NCBI GenBank assembly: GCA_050181375.1
Contig: JBFXDF010000056.1
Span: forward strand, 1-18,197
Reading direction: 5' to 3'
Source: DATARH01 sp050181375
Lineage (GTDB): Bacteria; Pseudomonadota; Alphaproteobacteria; ATCC43930; CGMCC-115725
DNA length: 18,197 bases
The notes beneath the pieces were generated by a model. The model did no database searches and was not told the DNA's origin. It was given only the letters and a program-made list of their open reading frames with translations. The position numbers and the translations under genes are program-made. Positions 7,060 through 14,548 of the stretch are shown here, piece after piece. Numbering within the stretch: the first letter of the stretch is position 1; every line of letters begins with the position of its first letter.

Positions 7060-7228
7060 GCCGGGCCAAGGCGGGTCGCGGCGAGGAAATTTCGCCGCCG
7101 CTTTGTCGCGGGGCGCGCGATGGCTCGGAAGCCGTCGCATCCGCGCTTGGCCTACCCGCTGTAGGCGACAATGGCATGTTGTTCCAATTGCCGATTGAAA
7201 GCCGTCCCTTTCGAACCAGCCTGTCCGG

Positions 7229-7268
7229 AAAAACGGTCCAAGCCGGGCGGTACTTCCTGTTGCCCGGC
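7229..7268 (-). terminator. Terminator-like inverted repeat after glgP
   Basis: On the minus strand GCCGGGC (7268-7262) and GCCCGGC (7248-7242) form a perfect seven-base-pair stem with a 13-base loop. A run of five T follows eight bases later (7233-7229). It starts 41 bases after the glgP stop. The gap between stem and T-run makes it an imperfect intrinsic terminator. Confidence 0.4.
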
Positions 7269-7309
7269 GCCCGCGATGGCATGGCGCTTGCCCGTCCCGC
7301 CGACAGCGC

Positions 7310-9820
7310 TTACGGCACCGGACAGGGCCGGGCATTCCAGATTTCGGCGGCGTATTCGGCGATCGTGCGGTCGCTCGAAAACCGGCCGGAGCCGGCGACG
7401 TTCAGGATCGCCTTCCTCGCCCAGCCGTCGCGATCGGCGTAAAGCTCCAGGAGGCGCCGGTCGGCATCGAGATACGACCCGAGGTCGGCCAGATGCATGT
7501 AATGGTCGCCATGGGTCAGCAGCGCATCGCGCAACGGCTCGAAAACCCCCGGCTCGTTGCGGCTGAAGTGGTTCGAGAAAATGAGGTCGAGGGCGGCGCG
7601 CGTTTCCGGCTCGTTGTCGTAATGCCAGTGCGGGTTGTACCAGCCGCGGCTGCCGGCGACCTCTTCCGCCGTCAACCCGAACAGGAAGAAGTTTTCCTCG
7701 CCGGCCGCCTCGGCCATCTCGATCGTGGCGCCGTCGCGCGTGCCGATCGTCAATGCGCCGTTCATCATGAACTTCATGTTGCTGGTGCCGCTCGCCTCGT
7801 AGCCGGCGGTCGAAATCTGGTTCGACACATCGCTTGCCGGGATCAGCCGCTCGGCCAGCGACACGTCGTAATCGGGCAGAAAAACGACGCGCAGCCGTCC
7901 GCGCACCGCCGGGTCGCCATCGATCGTGCCGGCAAGATTGTTGAGGAATTTGATGATCAGCTTCGCCAAATGATAAGCGGGCGCCGCCTTGCCGGCGAAA
8001 AAGAACGTGCGCGGCGCGATCTCGGCATCGGGGTTCCGGCGCAGTCTGTTGTACAGGACGACGATGCGCAGCCCATTGAGCAGCTGCCGCTTGTACTCGT
8101 GGATGCGCTTCACCTGGGCATCAAAGATCGAATCCGGGTCGACCGCTATGCCCGCGCTCGATTTGAGCCAGTCCGAAAACCGCGCCTTGGCGTCGCGTTT
8201 GGCTTGGCGCGCCGCGTCGCGGAAGGCGCGGTCATCGGCTAACGGCTTCAGCTTCGCCAGCTGCGCGAGGTCGGTGATCCAGCCGTCGCCGATCGCGCCG
8301 GTGATGCAGCCGGCAAGCTCGGGGTTCGAGAGCAGCAGCCAGCGCCGCGGCGTGACGCCGTTCGTCGGGTTGTTGAAGCGTTCCGGGAACAGTTCGGCGA
8401 GGTCCTTTACCGTGGTGGTGCGCAGCAGACCGGAATGGATCGCGGCGACGCCGTTTGTGCTGTGCGAACCGACGATCGCCATATTGGCCATGCGGATTTT
8501 CCGATCGCTGCCGCCCTCGATCAGGCTCGCCCGCTCGACCCGGCCTTCGTCGCCGGGAAATCGGCTCCGGACCTCATCGATAAAGCGGCGATTGATCTCG
8601 TAGACGATCTCCAGCTGCCGCGGCAGCAGCATTTCGAACCAGCGCAGCGGCCATTTTTCCAAGGCCTCCGGCAGCAGCGTATGGTTCGTGTAGGCGAGGG
8701 TGCGCCGCGTCAGATCCCAGGCCTCATCCCATCCAAGCCCGGCATCGTCGAGCAGGATGCGCATCAGTTCCGGGACAGCCAGCGCCGGGTGGGTGTCGTT
8801 GAGCTGGATCGCCACCTTGTCGGGCAGCGCACTCCAATCGCCGTTGGTCCGGCGAAAGCGCCTGATCAGGTCGGCGAGCGAGCAGGCGACGAGGAAATAT
8901 TCCTGCACGAAGCGAAGCCCCTGCCCCATGCTCGTCGAGTCGTCCGGATAGAGCACTCGGGTCACCGATTCCGCGGCGAGTTGCTTCGCCAGCGCGCTGA
9001 CGAACTCGCCGGCGCTGAACACCTGGAAATCGAAGCCGCTGGGGGTTGCCGCCGCCCACAGCCGCAGCGTGTTGATCGTCTTGCCGCCATAACCCACGAC
9101 CGGGCGATCGAACGGCACGCCGAGCAGGCTGGACGGCAGGTCGGTGATCGCCCGCAAGCTGCCGCCCTGCACCTCGAATGAGCAGCCGAGCTTGAGTTCC
9201 ACCGCTTCGTGCGGTCGAGGGACTTCCCAAGGGTCCGGCCACCATAACCAGTTATCGGGCTGCTCGCGCTGCCAGCCGTCCTCGATCGTCTGCTTGAAGA
9301 TGCCGTATTCGTAGCGCAGCCCATATCCCATCGCCGGGAGCTGCATCGTCGCCATCGAATCGAGAAAGCACGCGGCGAGCCGGCCGAGCCCGCCATTGCC
9401 GAGCCCGGCATCCGGCTCCTCCTCCCGGATCGAGAGGCCGTCGAGCTGCTTTGCGTCGAGGAAGCGGCTCGCGACCGGGTCGAGACGCAGGTTCAGGATG
9501 TTGTTGGACAGCGAGCGCCCGATCAGGAACTCCATCGACAGGTAGTAGACCCGTTTCGGGTTTTCCTGTTGATAGGTGTGCTCGGTGCGGTGCCAGCGCT
9601 GCGACAGGACATCCCGCACCGAGCGCGCTACCGCCTCGTAACGCTGCCGCGGCCCGACATCGGCCGGATCGAGAACGGCGTCGAACATCAGGTGACGTTC
9701 GTAAAGCGCGTCGCCGCTGCCGGTGAATTGGATCGGACCGCAGCCGTACTGCCGCAACAGGTCTGTCGGGATCGGCTCGTCCGCCCAACGGGCGACAGGA
9801 TCCGTCTGGTCGTCGTTCAC
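7310..9820 (-). CDS. glgP: Glycogen/alpha-glucan phosphorylase
   Basis: This 836-residue cytoplasmic, PLP-dependent GT35 enzyme releases glucose-1-phosphate from the ends of glycogen. Conserved landmarks run through the whole length: YYLSMEFLIGRSLSNN near the N-terminus, GLGNGGLGRLAACFLDSMAT, IQLNDTHPALAVPELMR, NPTNGVTPRRW, and the PLP motif EASGTSNMKFMMNGALTIGT with the lysine at about residue 683. The start is GTG at 9820, because a strong AGGGGAG (9834-9828) lies seven bases upstream and the family-like sequence begins just after it. The longer open frame to 10042 overlaps the phosphatase gene and reads as noise. It follows the phosphatase gene by 67 bases and appears to be the last gene of the xfp-phosphatase-glgP operon. 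Its product can feed glycolysis and then phosphoketolase. Confidence 0.97.
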   Translation of the reverse strand: MNDDQTDPVARWADEPIPTDLLRQYGCGPIQFTGSGDALYERHLMFDAVLDPADVGPRQRYEAVARSVRDVLSQRWHRTEHTYQQENPKRVYYLSMEFLIGRSLSNNILNLRLDPVASRFLDAKQLDGLSIREEEPDAGLGNGGLGRLAACFLDSMATMQLPAMGYGLRYEYGIFKQTIEDGWQREQPDNWLWWPDPWEVPRPHEAVELKLGCSFEVQGGSLRAITDLPSSLLGVPFDRPVVGYGGKTINTLRLWAAATPSGFDFQVFSAGEFVSALAKQLAAESVTRVLYPDDSTSMGQGLRFVQEYFLVACSLADLIRRFRRTNGDWSALPDKVAIQLNDTHPALAVPELMRILLDDAGLGWDEAWDLTRRTLAYTNHTLLPEALEKWPLRWFEMLLPRQLEIVYEINRRFIDEVRSRFPGDEGRVERASLIEGGSDRKIRMANMAIVGSHSTNGVAAIHSGLLRTTTVKDLAELFPERFNNPTNGVTPRRWLLLSNPELAGCITGAIGDGWITDLAQLAKLKPLADDRAFRDAARQAKRDAKARFSDWLKSSAGIAVDPDSIFDAQVKRIHEYKRQLLNGLRIVVLYNRLRRNPDAEIAPRTFFFAGKAAPAYHLAKLIIKFLNNLAGTIDGDPAVRGRLRVVFLPDYDVSLAERLIPASDVSNQISTAGYEASGTSNMKFMMNGALTIGTRDGATIEMAEAAGEENFFLFGLTAEEVAGSRGWYNPHWHYDNEPETRAALDLIFSNHFSRNEPGVFEPLRDALLTHGDHYMHLADLGSYLDADRRLLELYADRDGWARKAILNVAGSGRFSSDRTIAEYAAEIWNARPCPVP

Positions 9821-9827
9821 GCTTTTG

Positions 9828-9834
9828 CTCCCCT
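9828..9834 (-). promoter_or_regulatory. Ribosome binding site deciding the glgP GTG start
   Basis: AGGGGAG on the minus strand, seven bases before GTG 9820. It decides the GTG over the upstream in-frame ATG codons, which lie inside the phosphatase gene. Confidence 0.75.
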
Positions 9835-9887
9835 GACCGGCGCGGCAAACGGCCGGATTTCGATCGTGCGAGAGATGTCCGGAAGCC

Positions 9888-10457
9888 CTAAACCGCGATC
9901 GGTCCGTTCCACACTTTGACCGCCGGGACGCCGCGATAGTCGCTGAGGATGCAGAGCGTTCCGGTATCGAGCAGAAAATGCTGCCCGCTCCCGGCCGGCG
10001 ACCCGATCCACCGCGCGACGAGCACCCGCAGCACATGACCATGCGCGAACAGCGCCACGTCGCCGGACGCCGCGTGGACCCGCGCGATCACGCGATCGAC
10101 CCGCGCGCCGATCTGTTCCGGCGTCTCGCCGCCCGGACACCCGTCGTTGAAGACCTGCCAACCGGGACGCGTCTTGTGAATCTGCGCCGTCGTGATCCCC
10201 TCGTACTCGCCGTAATTCCACTCCATCAGGTCGGGTTCGACCACAGCCCTGTCCCCGAACCCCGCCAGAGCGGCGGTTTCGCGGGCCCGCTGCATCGGGC
10301 TGACGAGGACCAGCGCGAAATTCTCCTTGGCCAGCACAGGGCGCAACTGTCGGGCAAGCCGGCGTCCGTTGTCGGTCAACGGGATATCGGTCGTGCCGGT
10401 ATGCTCGCCGCTGAGGCTCCAGGCGGTTTCGCCGTGCCGGATCGCGAAAACGTTCAT
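9888..10457 (-). CDS. Histidine phosphatase (phosphoglycerate mutase-like)
   Basis: This 189-residue protein belongs to the histidine phosphatase superfamily. The phospho-acceptor motif is IRHGE (H8), followed by R57 in SPMQRARET, the acidic WNYGEYEG (E84) and the second histidine in FAHGHVLR (H139). The short length and the GEYEG motif fit the phosphatase branch (CobC/GpmB/SixA-like) rather than true cofactor-dependent mutases of about 230-250 residues. The substrate is unknown. Placed between phosphoketolase and glycogen phosphorylase, it probably dephosphorylates a sugar phosphate or related intermediate, which is inference. The ATG at 10457 has GGAGG about six bases upstream and lies 15 bases after the xfp stop, so the genes are coupled. 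Confidence 0.9.
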   Translation of the reverse strand: MNVFAIRHGETAWSLSGEHTGTTDIPLTDNGRRLARQLRPVLAKENFALVLVSPMQRARETAALAGFGDRAVVEPDLMEWNYGEYEGITTAQIHKTRPGWQVFNDGCPGGETPEQIGARVDRVIARVHAASGDVALFAHGHVLRVLVARWIGSPAGSGQHFLLDTGTLCILSDYRGVPAVKVWNGPIAV

Positions 10458-10472
10458 CGAACGCCTCCGCGA

Positions 10473-12875
10473 TCAGACGTTGTCGGCCTCGGTCGAGCGC
10501 GCGCTCGACGCGACCGCCTCCCGGCCCCAGCTCCAGTTCGCGATCTCCGGCATGTCGTCGCCGTAGCGGGCGATGTACTGCTTGTGCTCGATGAGCTTGT
10601 CGCGGATCGCCTGTTTGGCATAGGCGGCGCGGGCGCCGGCCTTCGGAACGCGATCGATCACGTCGCCAACCAGATGAAACCGGTCGATGTCGTTCATCAC
10701 GCACATGTCGAACGGGGTGCTGGTCGTGCCCTCTTCCTTGTAGCCGCGCACGTGCAGGTTATCGTGACCGTTGCGGCGGTAAGTCAGGCGGTGAATGAGC
10801 CAGGGATAGCCGTGGAACGCGAAGATGATCGGCTTGTCGGTCGTGAACAGCGCGTCGAAATCGCCGTCCCGCAATCCGTGCGGATGTTCGCTGCGGGGCT
10901 GCAAGGTCATCAGGTCGACGACGTTGATGACACGGACTTTCAGCTCGGGCATATACCGGCGCAGCAGATCGACGGCGGCCAGCGTCTCCAGCGTCGGCAC
11001 GTCGCCGCAGCAGGCCATCACGACATCCGGCTCCCCGCCGCGATCGTTGCTGGCCCACTCCCAGATCCCAAGCCCCCGCTCGCAATGCTTCAATGCCTCG
11101 TCCATCGTCAGCCATTGCGGCGCCGGCTGTTTGCCGGCCACGACGACATTCACGTAATTGCGGCTGCGCAGACAGTGATCGGTGACCGACAACAGGCAAT
11201 TGGCGTCGGGCGGCAGGTAGACGCGGACCACTTCCGCCTTTTTGTTCACGACGTGATCGATGAACCCAGGGTCCTGATGGCTGAACCCGTTGTGATCCTG
11301 CCGCCAGACATGGCTCGACAGCAGGTAGTTCAACGATCCGATCGGCCGCCGCCACGGGATCTCGTTGCATACCTTAAGCCACTTGGCGTGCTGGTTGAAC
11401 ATCGAATCGATGATGTGGATGAAGGCCTCGTAGCACGAGAAGAAGCCGTGCCGGCCGGTCAGCAGATAGCCTTCGAGCCAGCCCTGACATTGATGCTCGC
11501 TCAACACCTCCATGACGCGCCCGTCAGCGGCGAGATGGTCATCGTATGGCTCGATTTCCGCCATCCAGGCGCGATTGGTGACGTCGAGCACGTCCTGCCA
11601 GCGGTTTGAGTTGTTTTCGTCCGGGCTGAACAGGCGGAAGTTGCGCGATTCCATGTTCAGCTTCATGACATCGCGCAGAAAGCGGCCCATTACCCTGGTC
11701 GATTCCGCCGTAGTTGCGCCGGGCGCGGGCACCTCGACCGCATAGTCGCGGAAGTCGGGCAGCCGCAGATCGCGCAGCAGCAAGCCGCCGTTGGCGTGCG
11801 GGTTGGCGCTCATGCGCCGCTCTCCGCGCGGCGGCAGCGCGGCCAGTTCGGGACGCAGCCGGCCGTTGCCGTCGAACAATTCCTCCGGCCGGTAGCTCTT
11901 CATCCAGCCTTCGAGGATGCGCACGTGCTCGGGATTTTCGTGCATCTCGCCCATCGGAACCTGGTGCGAGCGCCAGTAGCCCTCGGTGCGCCTTCCGTCG
12001 ATTTCCTTCGGGCAGGTCCAGCCCTTGGGACTGCGCAGTACGATCATCGGCCAGCGCGGGCGCGCTTTGCTCCCGTTCCGCGCGTCGGTCTGGATGCGCT
12101 TGATCTCGGCGACGACGGTTTCCAGCGTTTCCGCCATCAGTTCATGCATTTTTGGCGGATCGTCGCCCTCGACATAGTACGGGGTGTACCCGTATCCACG
12201 GAACAGTTGATCCAGTTCGTCGTGGCTGATCCGGGCGAGGATCGTCGGGTTGGCGATCTTGTACCCGTTGAGGTGGAGGATTGGCAGAACCGCACCGTCC
12301 GCGGCGGGGTTCAGGAACTTGTTCGAGTGCCAGCCGGTCGCCAGCGGACCCGTTTCCGCCTCGCCGTCGCCGACGACGCAGGCGACGATCAGATCGGGGT
12401 TGTCAAAGGCCGCGCCGTAGGCGTGCGAGAGCGCGTAGCCGAGTTCGCCGCCCTCATGGATCGAACCCGGCGTCTCCGGCGCGACATGGCTCGGGATCCC
12501 GCCGGGAAACGAGAACTGCGTGAACAGCCGCTTCATCCCCGGTTCGTCGGCCGAGATGTTCGGATAAACCTCGCTGTACGTCCCCTCGAGATAGGCGTTC
12601 GCGACCAGCGCCGGCCCGCCATGCCCCGGACCGGTGATGTAGATCATGTCGAGGTCGTATTTCTTAATCAGCCGGTTCAGGTGGACGTAGATGAAATTGA
12701 GACCCGGCGTCGTCCCCCAATGCCCCAGAAGCCGCGGCTTTATGTGCTCCTTCGAAAGCGGTTCCTTGAGCAGCGGATTGTCGTAAAGGTAGATCTGGCC
12801 CACCGACAAATAATTCGCCGCGCGCCAATATGCATCGATCAGCGACCGCTCGGCGTCCGACAGCACATCCGGCAT
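10473..12875 (-). CDS. xfp: Phosphoketolase (xylulose-5-P/fructose-6-P)
   Basis: This 800-residue TPP enzyme cleaves xylulose-5-phosphate, and in many members fructose-6-phosphate, with phosphate to acetyl phosphate and an aldose phosphate. Motifs are in family order: GHWGTTPGLNF (51-61), GPGHGGPA (82-89), the TPP/Mg motif GDGEAETGPLATGWHSNK (169-186), HLNGYKIANP (201-210), and then EHQCQGWLEGYLLTGRHG and SLNYLLSSHVWRQDHNG. Length is typical (about 790-825). The ATG at 12875 has AGGAG about seven bases upstream. It is the first gene of the xfp-phosphatase-glgP operon, which links glycogen breakdown to acetyl phosphate and ATP formation without the lower half of glycolysis. An FNR/FixK-like box lies upstream (13463-13476), suggesting low-oxygen induction. 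Dual substrate use cannot be told from sequence by eye. Confidence 0.97.
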   Translation of the reverse strand: MPDVLSDAERSLIDAYWRAANYLSVGQIYLYDNPLLKEPLSKEHIKPRLLGHWGTTPGLNFIYVHLNRLIKKYDLDMIYITGPGHGGPALVANAYLEGTYSEVYPNISADEPGMKRLFTQFSFPGGIPSHVAPETPGSIHEGGELGYALSHAYGAAFDNPDLIVACVVGDGEAETGPLATGWHSNKFLNPAADGAVLPILHLNGYKIANPTILARISHDELDQLFRGYGYTPYYVEGDDPPKMHELMAETLETVVAEIKRIQTDARNGSKARPRWPMIVLRSPKGWTCPKEIDGRRTEGYWRSHQVPMGEMHENPEHVRILEGWMKSYRPEELFDGNGRLRPELAALPPRGERRMSANPHANGGLLLRDLRLPDFRDYAVEVPAPGATTAESTRVMGRFLRDVMKLNMESRNFRLFSPDENNSNRWQDVLDVTNRAWMAEIEPYDDHLAADGRVMEVLSEHQCQGWLEGYLLTGRHGFFSCYEAFIHIIDSMFNQHAKWLKVCNEIPWRRPIGSLNYLLSSHVWRQDHNGFSHQDPGFIDHVVNKKAEVVRVYLPPDANCLLSVTDHCLRSRNYVNVVVAGKQPAPQWLTMDEALKHCERGLGIWEWASNDRGGEPDVVMACCGDVPTLETLAAVDLLRRYMPELKVRVINVVDLMTLQPRSEHPHGLRDGDFDALFTTDKPIIFAFHGYPWLIHRLTYRRNGHDNLHVRGYKEEGTTSTPFDMCVMNDIDRFHLVGDVIDRVPKAGARAAYAKQAIRDKLIEHKQYIARYGDDMPEIANWSWGREAVASSARSTEADNV

Positions 12876-13665
12876 TCAAAACTCCTGTAATCGGTAAGCA
12901 GCAGGTGACGAAGCAACCACCGACGCTTCCTGAACCCGATGTTGCTTGCGATGTTTCGGCCGGACGCGGTACGACACCGCATCCGCGTCAAAGAGCGTGG
13001 CTCTCGATCTCTTCCGAACAGGCTCCGAGGCTCGCGGCGCTGTTGCACGAGCGCGCAAGGCGATGGCCCGCGCGCCGATCGTGAGATTTTCATCGCGTCC
13101 ACGCCAAGCCTTCAGCGCCGGGTCCTGCAGAGCACGCCCATAACCGAGGTTGCTTGTCCAGGGTTTTGTCGCGCGACGGCGTCTCCCATGATTACGCAGC
13201 TGATGAATTCCGTGCGCCGGGGAGCGTGAATGGCATTTCCCGGTAAAATCCGACAGCCACCCGAGGCCGGTCCAATATCGAGCGCGTCAAAGCGCCTCCT
13301 AAGCGTGGGCATTGTCTCGGAGCCGGCGATGATTCCCTTCCTCGCGCGACCAGACTCCCGGCGAAATCCTGGATCTGCCGGGACACCGCCACATCCCTTG
13401 GCCGATTACTCTACGCCCGGAGCAATTTCATCAGAATGCAACCTGTTCGGTCAACCGGGATTTTGATCCAGGTCAAATAAATCTACCCGGCGAGGTGCGC
13501 CCTGCGGTAGAATGTCTCGCGGCCGTCAGCGCGTTAAAATGAACCGATGCTGGCCGCGACCGGACCGCATCAGCTTCCCAAGCCTTCCGGGCGTCCTCTG
13601 CCTATTTCACTGCGGTTTCTGGCGCGTTCGGCCACAATTGCGACTTTGCCGGGGAGACGTTGGTT
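12876..13665. other. Divergent intergenic region, xfp / OmpA-like gene
   Basis: These 790 bases separate divergently transcribed genes. I see one FNR/FixK-like palindrome (13463-13476) and no recognisable protein in any frame. On the minus strand an AGGAGG (13300-13295) sits five bases before TTG 13290, opening a 32-codon frame that ends at 13192. It could be a leader peptide in a long xfp 5' leader, but support is weak. The rest holds nothing I can name. Confidence 0.5.
13463..13476. promoter_or_regulatory. FNR/FixK-like box
   Basis: TTGATCCAGGTCAA fits the FNR/FixK consensus TTGAT-N4-ATCAA with one mismatch. If it drives xfp leftward with the box at about -42, a weak CATTCT (13439-13434) falls near the -10 position, leaving a leader of about 550 bases. 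Rightward, the nearest -10-like TAGAAT (13508-13513) would put the box near -50, which is less usual. The leftward reading is slightly preferred. Confidence 0.55.
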
Positions 13666-14469
13666 ATGGCGATGCGTAAGTCTTTGGCGTTTTGTGCTTC
13701 GGTGATCCTTGCCACCTCGGGCGGCGCGTCCACCTTCGCCCAGGAACCAAACTACCCATGGGTCGAGATGGATTCGACCTCGATCGGTCTGGGTCTCGCC
13801 GGGCAATTCGGCGAGGGTCTGCTGCACCTGCCCAATTTGGGTACGAACTGCACCTATCCGTTCAGGGTCTCGGGGTTCGGCGGCGGGCTGCAGGCCGGCG
13901 TGTCGCAGATCGCCGCCTCTGGCGCGGTCACCGGGTTGAAAAAAGTCTCGGATCTGACGGGCGATTACCTCGCGACGCAGGGCGAGGCCACCGTGCTCGC
14001 CGGCGCCGGCATGACAAACATGAAAAACAGCGCGAACGACGTGAGGATCAGCCTGGCTTCCAACACCAGAGGCGCCGCTCTCGGCTTTGGCGCTCAGGGC
14101 ATGAAAATCGAGGTTAAGGACCCGCCGGTGAACGCGCCGACGCAATACACGACGGAATTCGGGTTCAACAAAACGTGGGTCGGCGAGGAGGCTCGGGACA
14201 CGCTCAATCAGGTCGCCGCCGCGTGGAAATGCCGGCCGGTCAACATATGGGTGTTCGGGTTTACCGACACTGTCGGCAAGGAAGATTCCAACCTGGAGCT
14301 GTCGGCGAAGCGCGCGGACGGGGTGCGCCAGTATCTGATCGGAGCGGGCGTGGCTCCCAATCGGGTGTTGACGCGGGCGATGGGTGAGAAGGATCAGCGC
14401 GTACCGACCCCGGATCAGACGCGTCTCCGCACAAACCGCGCCGCGGTGGTCGTGATCCAGGACATGTGA
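13666..14469 (+). CDS. Exported protein with C-terminal OmpA-like domain
   Basis: This is a 267-residue protein with a signal peptide (MRKSLAFCASVILATSGGA, likely cleaved after STFA at about residue 25). A glycine- and alanine-rich middle region follows (residues 38-150) that I cannot assign. The C-terminal OmpA-like peptidoglycan-binding domain spans about residues 160-265, with VFGFTDTVGKEDSN, LELSAKRADGVRQYL, GVAPNRVLTRAMGEKD and LRTNRAAVVV. Such proteins tie the outer envelope to peptidoglycan in the periplasm. No lipobox is seen after the signal. The start at 13666 is chosen because GGGGAG lies nine bases upstream. A TTG at 13660 is too close to it. The two cysteines C62 and C189 could form a disulfide after export. 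It is the only complete plus-strand gene here and has no obvious link to the glucan genes. Confidence 0.85.
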   Translation: MAMRKSLAFCASVILATSGGASTFAQEPNYPWVEMDSTSIGLGLAGQFGEGLLHLPNLGTNCTYPFRVSGFGGGLQAGVSQIAASGAVTGLKKVSDLTGDYLATQGEATVLAGAGMTNMKNSANDVRISLASNTRGAALGFGAQGMKIEVKDPPVNAPTQYTTEFGFNKTWVGEEARDTLNQVAAAWKCRPVNIWVFGFTDTVGKEDSNLELSAKRADGVRQYLIGAGVAPNRVLTRAMGEKDQRVPTPDQTRLRTNRAAVVVIQDM

Positions 14470-14481
14470 GGCGCGGTTTCG

Positions 14482-14503
14482 ACCGAGGGCGCCATCGCCC
14501 GGT
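14482..14503. terminator. Hairpin in the convergent gap after the OmpA-like gene
   Basis: ACC-GA-GGGCG-CCAT-CGCCC-GGT forms an eight-base-pair stem with a two-base bulge in the 79-base gap between two converging genes. It could act for both strands but has no T-run. Confidence 0.35.
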
Positions 14504-14548
14504 CCGCGTTGAAGCGTGTGAACCGGGCGGCGCTACCGGAAGCCGCTG

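Larger units (their letters stand above)
6963..7309. other. Intergenic region between glgP and the selenoprotein gene
   Basis: The 347 bases after the glgP stop hold a terminator-like inverted repeat (7229-7268), a short hairpin GCCTAC-ccgct-GTAGGC (7150-7166) and a TATAAT on the minus strand (7059-7054). Short reading frames here have no family likeness and no ribosome sites. Confidence 0.5.

Noticed and set aside
7054..7080. Sigma-54 type promoter around the TATAAT
   Set aside because: The GG and GC pairs do not have the required spacing for a -24/-12 element.
9821..10042. Extended N-terminus for glgP
   Set aside because: The extra 74 codons overlap the phosphatase gene, look like noise, and the GTG at 9820 has a strong ribosome site.
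9978..11609. Long plus-strand open frame of 543 codons
   Set aside because: Antisense to the phosphoketolase and phosphatase genes, with no domain signature.
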